NCBI GenBank assembly: GCA_910587075.1
Contig: CAJUKE010000003.1
Coordinates: forward strand, 1 to 64,000
Origin: an uncultured Muribaculaceae bacterium
GTDB lineage: Bacteria > Bacteroidota > Bacteroidia > Bacteroidales > Muribaculaceae
Direction of reading: 5' to 3'
Length of the DNA stretch: 64,000 nt
Shown: piece by piece, positions 59,935 to 64,000 of the stretch
Layout of the letters: every line of letters begins with the position of its first letter
Position numbering within the stretch: position 1 is the stretch's first letter
The notes under the pieces: model-generated
Database searches by the model: none
What the model saw: only the letters and a program-made list of their open reading frames with translations
What the model was told of the DNA's origin: nothing
Made by a program: the position numbers and the translations under genes

Positions 59935-59968
59935 AACAAACGAGCGGTTCGTTTGTTCGGCGAAGTTA
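59935..59968 (-). promoter_or_regulatory. -7 element and adjoining inverted repeat before the TPR gene
   Basis: On the minus strand TAACTTCG (59961-59968) is a -7 element. Directly downstream, AACAAACGA (59935-59943) and TCGTTTGTT (59949-59957) form a perfect inverted repeat with a 5-bp centre, at about the transcription start. It could be an operator or a hairpin at the 5' end of the mRNA. Confidence 0.5.
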
Positions 59969-59987
59969 AAAAAATAATCGCAAATTC

Positions 59988-60018
59988 TTGCTTCTGGGAG
60001 CGAAAAGTGTTAACTTAG
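59988..60018 (+). promoter_or_regulatory. Promoter of manC
   Basis: TTG (59988-59990), 20 bp, TAACTTAG (60011-60018), close to the consensus. The start codon is 40 bp downstream of the -7 element. Confidence 0.6.
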
Positions 60019-60057
60019 CGTCAACATACTACAATCTGATCAAGACATCAACTCCCC

Positions 60058-61140
60058 ATGGTTAATACTCACCGTTATTGTGTGATTATGTGCGGAGGCA
60101 TCGGTAGCCGTTTCTGGCCCTACAGCCGCGCCTCCCGTCCGAAACAGTTTATCGACTTCTTAGGCACTGGGCGCTCGCTGCTCCAGATGAGCTACGACCG
60201 CATTCTCGACATAGTGCCCCGCGAGAACGTGGTGATCCTTACCAACGAGCAGTACGCCTCGCTGGTGCGCGAGCAGCTCCCCGAGCTCCGCGACGACCAG
60301 ATTCTCCTCGAACCGGCGCGCCGCAACACCGCTCCCTGCATCGCCTGGGCGGCTTACCATATCGCCGCCCGCGACCCCGAGGCGAGCATCATCGTGGCTC
60401 CGAGCGACCACCTCATAACCCGCGAGGCCATGTTCCGCGAGTCGGTGCTCGCCGGGTTCGATTTTGTCGAGGCCAACGACGCCCTGCTCACCCTCGGCAT
60501 CAAGCCTACCCGCCCCGAGACGGGCTACGGCTATATCCAAGTAGGCGCGCCTGTGAGTGGCGACATCCATAAAGTCAAGACTTTCACCGAGAAACCCCAT
60601 CTGGAGCTCGCCAAGGTGTTCCTCGAAACAGGCGAGTTCTTTTGGAACTCCGGCATTTTCCTCTGGAAGGCCGAGACGATTATCAAGGCGCTCAGGGAGC
60701 ACGCTCCCGACGTGGCCGGCACGTTCGATGCCGGGGCCGCGGCTTTCGGCACCCCGGAGGAGACGCGCTTCATCAGCGAGAATTTCCCCGGCTGCATGAG
60801 CATCTCCATCGACTTCGCAGTTATGGAGAAGGCGAAGAACGTATATGTGGAGTGCGTTGATTTCGGCTGGAGCGACCTCGGTACCTGGAGCGCGCTCTAC
60901 GACAACTCGCCCAAGAACCCCGACAGCAACGTAACCCAGAACTGCAGCGTGATCGCCTACAATTCAACGGGCAATATCTTCGCCGTGAACGGCGAGAAGC
61001 TCGTGGTGGTCGACGGGTTGAAGGACTATATAGTCGCCGACGCTGGCGACGTGCTCCTGATTTGCCCCAAGGCCGAGGAGCAGCGCATCAAGCAGATGGT
61101 TAACGACGCCAAGCTCGCCTACGGCGACAAGTATCTGTAA
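60058..61140 (+). CDS. manC: Mannose-1-phosphate guanylyltransferase
   Basis: This cytoplasmic enzyme makes GDP-mannose from mannose-1-phosphate and GTP. The 360-residue protein starts with the nucleotidyltransferase signature MCGGIGSRFWPYSRASRPKQ. It also carries EPARRNTAPCIAWAAYHIA, VAPSDHLI, ETGYGYIQVG, FTEKPHLELAKVFLETGEFF and GWSDLGTWSALY. It lacks the C-terminal phosphomannose-isomerase domain of bifunctional ManC, so it is the short form usual in Bacteroidales. GDP-mannose feeds the nearby DPM1-like enzyme and is the general route to GDP-fucose made de novo, parallel to Fkp salvage. A bidirectional terminator follows. Confidence 0.95.
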   Translation: MVNTHRYCVIMCGGIGSRFWPYSRASRPKQFIDFLGTGRSLLQMSYDRILDIVPRENVVILTNEQYASLVREQLPELRDDQILLEPARRNTAPCIAWAAYHIAARDPEASIIVAPSDHLITREAMFRESVLAGFDFVEANDALLTLGIKPTRPETGYGYIQVGAPVSGDIHKVKTFTEKPHLELAKVFLETGEFFWNSGIFLWKAETIIKALREHAPDVAGTFDAGAAAFGTPEETRFISENFPGCMSISIDFAVMEKAKNVYVECVDFGWSDLGTWSALYDNSPKNPDSNVTQNCSVIAYNSTGNIFAVNGEKLVVVDGLKDYIVADAGDVLLICPKAEEQRIKQMVNDAKLAYGDKYL

Positions 61141-61163
61141 CCTCCGAAGGATATAATACGCGA

Positions 61164-61206
61164 GTGTCAGACACTCTTCCCCTTTGCCGGGCGGAGTGTC
61201 TGACAC
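61164..61206. terminator. Bidirectional terminator between manC and the sirtuin gene
   Basis: GTGTCAGACACTC (61164-61176) pairs perfectly with GAGTGTCTGACAC (61194-61206), with a 17-bp loop. Each arm also contains the small palindrome GTGTCTGACAC-like core. Confidence 0.8.
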
Positions 61207-61228
61207 TTCGTCTATTTTATGATGCGTG

Positions 61229-61915
61229 TTAGTTTTCGCCGAGAAGTTTCGCCAGGCGCTCCACTCCGGCGGTCGCGGGGAGGGGAATCACGGTTACCCC
61301 GGCAGGCACCGCGGCCGGCTTGGGGTCGATGTAGTACACGGGCACCCCGGGGCGCACATAATGCAGCAACCCGGCGGCGGGGTACACGTTGAGCGAGGTG
61401 CCGATAACCACAAACACGTCAGCCTCCTGTACCAGTTCGATAGCGGGCTCGATGTTGGGCACCGCCTCCTGGAAGAACACGATGTGGGGGCGCACCAGGT
61501 GGCCGTCAATCATCGTCGCGGGGGTGGTTTCGAGCGCTTCGGGGCGCAGGGTGTACACCTTTGTCTCGTCATCGATAGCCCTGACCTTCATCAGTTCGCC
61601 GTGGAGGTGGAGCACGTTCTTCGACCCGGCGCGCTCGTGCAGGTCGTCGACATTCTGTGTGATCACATACACGTCGTAATCCTTTTCAAGCTCGACCAGC
61701 CCGAGGTGTCCGGCGTTGGGTTTGGCCGCGATCAGGTCGCGGCGGCGCGCGTTGTAGAAGTTATGCACGAGTTCGGGGTCGCGCACGAAACCGTCGTGCG
61801 AGGCCACGTCCATCACGTTGTAGTTTTCCCACAGACCTCCCGAGTCGCGGAAGGTGCTGATACCGCTTTCGGCGCTCATTCCGGCGCCGGTTGAGATTAC
61901 GAGTTTCTTTTTCAT
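61229..61915 (-). CDS. cobB: Sirtuin NAD-dependent protein deacylase without zinc-ribbon cysteines
   Basis: Sirtuins remove acyl groups from lysine using NAD. The 228-residue protein shows TGAGMSAESGISTFRDSGG (residues 9-27), TQNVDDLHERAG, the catalytic His105 in LHLHGEL and VIGTSLNVYPAAG. The whole protein contains no cysteine, so the usual four-cysteine zinc site is absent; the region between 107 and 130 is shortened. Tyr54 and Arg57 (FYNARRR) match the YxxR pattern that binds succinyl- or malonyl-lysine in SIRT5-like proteins, suggesting desuccinylase or general deacylase activity. It stands between manC and a small membrane protein gene. Confidence 0.92.
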   Translation of the reverse strand: MKKKLVISTGAGMSAESGISTFRDSGGLWENYNVMDVASHDGFVRDPELVHNFYNARRRDLIAAKPNAGHLGLVELEKDYDVYVITQNVDDLHERAGSKNVLHLHGELMKVRAIDDETKVYTLRPEALETTPATMIDGHLVRPHIVFFQEAVPNIEPAIELVQEADVFVVIGTSLNVYPAAGLLHYVRPGVPVYYIDPKPAAVPAGVTVIPLPATAGVERLAKLLGEN

Positions 61916-61959
61916 GGCGAAGTGTGTTGTAGGAATAACTCTTTACAGGGCACCCGGGT

Positions 61960-62265
61960 TCAAATTCGCGACAGTGCCTGGCCCAGGAGGGCGAAGGCGA
62001 GGTAGAACAGGCAGAGGTGGCTGACCACCAGCAGTGCCAGGATAATCCACGTCATATAGGTGCGCCGCCCGTAGCACTGCCAGGCCAGGAAGCCGGAGCA
62101 GAGCACATAGCAGGGGTAGAACCATATGAGTCCGCGGGCTATGGCGTCGGCCCGCTCGGCCACCTGCAGAATCCAGGGGAACGAGAGCCCGGGAACCATG
62201 CAGAGCACTATTATGACCCACATCCACCAGGGCACCCTTGGCTTTTTATCGGTAAGGTCGCTCAT
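61960..62265 (-). CDS. Small three-helix membrane protein
   Basis: This 101-residue protein has a short charged N-terminus (MSDLTDKKPRVPWWMW). Three hydrophobic segments follow (around 14-32, 44-63 and 70-95), of the type seen in interferon-induced-transmembrane/CD225-like or TM2-like bacterial proteins. Its start overlaps the stop of the epimerase gene as ATGA, so the two are coupled. The function is unknown. Confidence 0.75.
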   Translation of the reverse strand: MSDLTDKKPRVPWWMWVIIVLCMVPGLSFPWILQVAERADAIARGLIWFYPCYVLCSGFLAWQCYGRRTYMTWIILALLVVSHLCLFYLAFALLGQALSRI

Positions 62266-63317
62266 CGGTTTTTCGCTTTGTTTTTCTCTTCGAGGTATGC
62301 CTTCACGGTGGCGCGGATGCCGTCGCGGAGCGAGAAGCGCGGGTCGAAGCCGAAGTCGCGCTTGGCGTCGGAGATGTCGGCGTTCCAGTTACGCTGGCGC
62401 ATGATTTTGAATTTGTCGCGGTTGAGGGTGGAGGGCTTGAGCCGCGCCTGCCCGATTTTCTCGGCGACGTACGACGCGATCCACACCAGCGGCATTGGGA
62501 GCCGCACTGGAATCACGAACTTCGCTCCGAGCTCCTCGGCCACGATGCTCCGGAACTCCTTCTGCGTGTAGGCCCGGTCCTCGGAAATGATGTATTTCTT
62601 CCGCTCTACTCCCGATTCGAGGGCGCGGAACATGGCTTCCACGAGGTCGTCGACGTAGATGAAGGTGAGCATCTGCTTGCGCAGCCCCACCGAGAAGTCG
62701 AAGTGGCGGTCGATGGCCTGGATCATCATCAGATAATCCTTTTCGTGGGGGCCGTAGACCCCCGTGGGGCGGAAAATGATCCAGGGTATCCCCGAGAGGT
62801 GTTCGAGATACTGCTCAGCTTTGATTTTCGACAGGCCGTAGCGGGTATTGGGTTCGGGCACCATGTCGGAGGTCAGCGGCGCGTAACCTTTCTCGTCGCC
62901 GGGGCCCAGGGCTGAGAGCGAGCTCATGAACAGGAGGCGCCGCGGCACCTTACCGGCGGCTTTGAGGGTCTCGACAAACGCGCGCAGGTACTCGAAATTC
63001 ACCTTGTTGAATTCCGGGAACCCTCCGGCGGCCTTGGTGGCCCCGAGGTTGTAAATGATGTAGTCCCAGGGTTCTGTCTCGGCTATGGCGCGCTCCATCT
63101 GGGCCTTGTCGTCGTAGTCGAGCACCAGGAACTTGAACGCGGGGTTGTCGAGGTAGCGGCGCGAGGTGGTTTCGCGCACGGCGGCGGTAACGTCCATTCC
63201 GCGGCGCGCCCCTTCGGCGCATATGAATCCGCCGATGAATCCCCCGGCGCCCACTACGAGGAGCCGCTTCCCTTCGAGAGAGATTTTAGGGGTGTGGGTA
63301 TGGTTATTTTCTTGCAT
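62262..63317 (-). CDS. NAD-dependent epimerase/dehydratase (extended SDR)
   Basis: This 351-residue protein has the Rossmann motif GAGGFIGGF near residue 23 and the active-site pair Tyr and Lys in YGLSKIKAE. A Ser of MSSLSALGPG serves as third catalytic residue. The C-terminal half varies, as in sugar-nucleotide epimerases, dehydratases and related sterol/flavonoid-type reductases, so the substrate is open. Its 3' end overlaps the small membrane protein gene, and the glycosyltransferase gene upstream overlaps its first codons by 14 bp. The three form a tight operon, perhaps for glycan or lipid modification. Confidence 0.88.
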   Translation of the reverse strand: MQENNHTHTPKISLEGKRLLVVGAGGFIGGFICAEGARRGMDVTAAVRETTSRRYLDNPAFKFLVLDYDDKAQMERAIAETEPWDYIIYNLGATKAAGGFPEFNKVNFEYLRAFVETLKAAGKVPRRLLFMSSLSALGPGDEKGYAPLTSDMVPEPNTRYGLSKIKAEQYLEHLSGIPWIIFRPTGVYGPHEKDYLMMIQAIDRHFDFSVGLRKQMLTFIYVDDLVEAMFRALESGVERKKYIISEDRAYTQKEFRSIVAEELGAKFVIPVRLPMPLVWIASYVAEKIGQARLKPSTLNRDKFKIMRQRNWNADISDAKRDFGFDPRFSLRDGIRATVKAYLEEKNKAKNR

Positions 63318-64000
63318 TGTATTCGGCTATTGCTTGGCGGTAGACCTCCATTGTCTGCCGGGCCATGTCGGCATCGTTGAACCGCCCGACGTAGGCGCGC
63401 CCTTCGGCGGCGACACGGGCGCGTTCCTCGGGGTAGTTGAGGAAACGGGCGGCCACGCGCCCCCAGGCTTCGGCGTCGTCGGGGGCGATCGCGGGGGCCG
63501 AGGGGCCTCCGGCCTCTTCGAGGCATGAGCCGGTGGCCACGATGGCGGGGGTGCCGCAATAGAGGCTTTCGATCACCGGGATTCCGAAACCCTCGAAACG
63601 CGATGTGTAGGACGAGCATACCGCCCCGGCGTACAGCGCCGGGAGGTCGGCAAACGGGGCGTTGTCGATAAACCTCACCCTCGCGCCGAGGTTGTTGTCG
63701 GCTATGAAGCGGTCGAGGTCGGCCTGGTATTCGGTCTGCCGCCCGACGATTACGAGCGACAGTTCCTCCGGGGCGTGGAGGAGCCCCTTGATGGCCAGCA
63801 GTTGATTCTTGCGGCGCTCGACGGTGCCGATTGACACGATGTAGGGTCCCTCGATGCCGTACTTGGCCAGCACCGCCGCGGTGTCAGCGGGGGAGGGGGG
63901 AGTGTGGAACTGCGAGGCGCACCCCTGGTATACGATGCTGATCTTCGCCTGGTCAACGCCGTAGAAGTCCACTATGTCGCGGGCAGTGCACTCCGATATG
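63304..64000 (-). CDS. GT4-family glycosyltransferase, 5' part outside the window
   Basis: The C-terminal ~230 residues are visible. The reading frame stays open to the window edge (residues before the GTG at 63972 read SECTARDIVDFYGV), so the gene begins outside. The GT-B nucleotide-binding half shows YIVSIGTVERRKNQLLAIKG, LSLVIVGRQTEY and the donor-binding FEGFGIPVIESLYCGTPAIV. GT4 enzymes transfer sugars from NDP- or GDP-sugars, usually in surface polysaccharide assembly. It overlaps the epimerase gene by 14 bp. Confidence 0.9.
   Translation of the reverse strand, partial: ISECTARDIVDFYGVDQAKISIVYQGCASQFHTPPSPADTAAVLAKYGIEGPYIVSIGTVERRKNQLLAIKGLLHAPEELSLVIVGRQTEYQADLDRFIADNNLGARVRFIDNAPFADLPALYAGAVCSSYTSRFEGFGIPVIESLYCGTPAIVATGSCLEEAGGPSAPAIAPDDAEAWGRVAARFLNYPEERARVAAEGRAYVGRFNDADMARQTMEVYRQAIAEYNARK

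Overview
The window is a GC-rich Bacteroidales chromosome segment. Muribaculaceae-like is my best guess for the family; I cannot prove a taxon. The support is a SusC/SusD polysaccharide-utilisation locus, a bifunctional fucokinase/GDP-fucose pyrophosphorylase, a PorQ homologue, SGNH, GH3 and GH28 enzymes, and repeated Bacteroidota promoters of the form TTTG/TTG - 19 to 22 bp - TAnnTTTG. Both window edges cut a gene: a tRNA-Val on the left and a glycosyltransferase on the right.

Left part (1-12.9 kb): tRNA-Val, a long coiled-coil protein, a DPP-IV-type peptidase, a polytopic membrane protein, MiaA, a secreted protein of unknown function and Fkp. After these come a small XRE regulator set among copies of a GAAAAGTGTG motif, a divergent cupin/HxlR pair and a small outer-membrane beta-barrel.

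Centre (13.2-42.2 kb): a large glycan-utilisation region. A serine-type sulfatase and a DUF3604/PHP-like lipoprotein are followed by a MITE-like element and two transcription units. One unit is a secreted protein plus a 1149-residue enzyme-like protein. The other has nine genes: SSS symporter, FAD-dependent oxidoreductase, SusC, SusD, DUF5017 lipoprotein, two more large secreted proteins related to the 1149-residue one, SGNH esterase and GH3 with PA14. A LacI-family gene lies between the units. Both units carry GGAAACGTTTCC-like palindromes at nearly the same distance upstream of the -7 element, so I infer one LacI-controlled regulon. No hybrid two-component or ECF sigma/anti-sigma regulator is visible. 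The picture is outer-membrane binding and import by SusCD, trimming by the three paralogues, esterase, GH3 and perhaps the sulfatase, inner-membrane import by the symporter, and cytoplasmic oxidation by the FAD enzyme. The substrate cannot be read from sequence alone.

Right part (42.2-64 kb): a lower-GC toxin-antitoxin-like pair lies between two ~70-bp direct copies of the 3' end plus terminator of the next gene, a zinc metallopeptidase. Then come MutS2, an AT-rich leucine-rich-repeat secreted protein with a long structured leader, porQ-cmk-ispH, NhaA, a GH28 enzyme, a YciO/SUI1/lipoprotein/dihydroorotase/dolichol-phosphate-mannose-synthase-like cluster, a TPR protein, mannose-1-phosphate guanylyltransferase, a cysteine-free sirtuin, and a small membrane protein/epimerase/glycosyltransferase operon.

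The points most worth a second look are the LacI promoter geometry with its unassigned enzyme trio, the duplicated gene end around the toxin-antitoxin-like cassette, the 9-bp-unit inverted repeat that overlaps a terminator, the XRE-associated GAAAAGTGTG repeats and the folded leader of the LRR gene.
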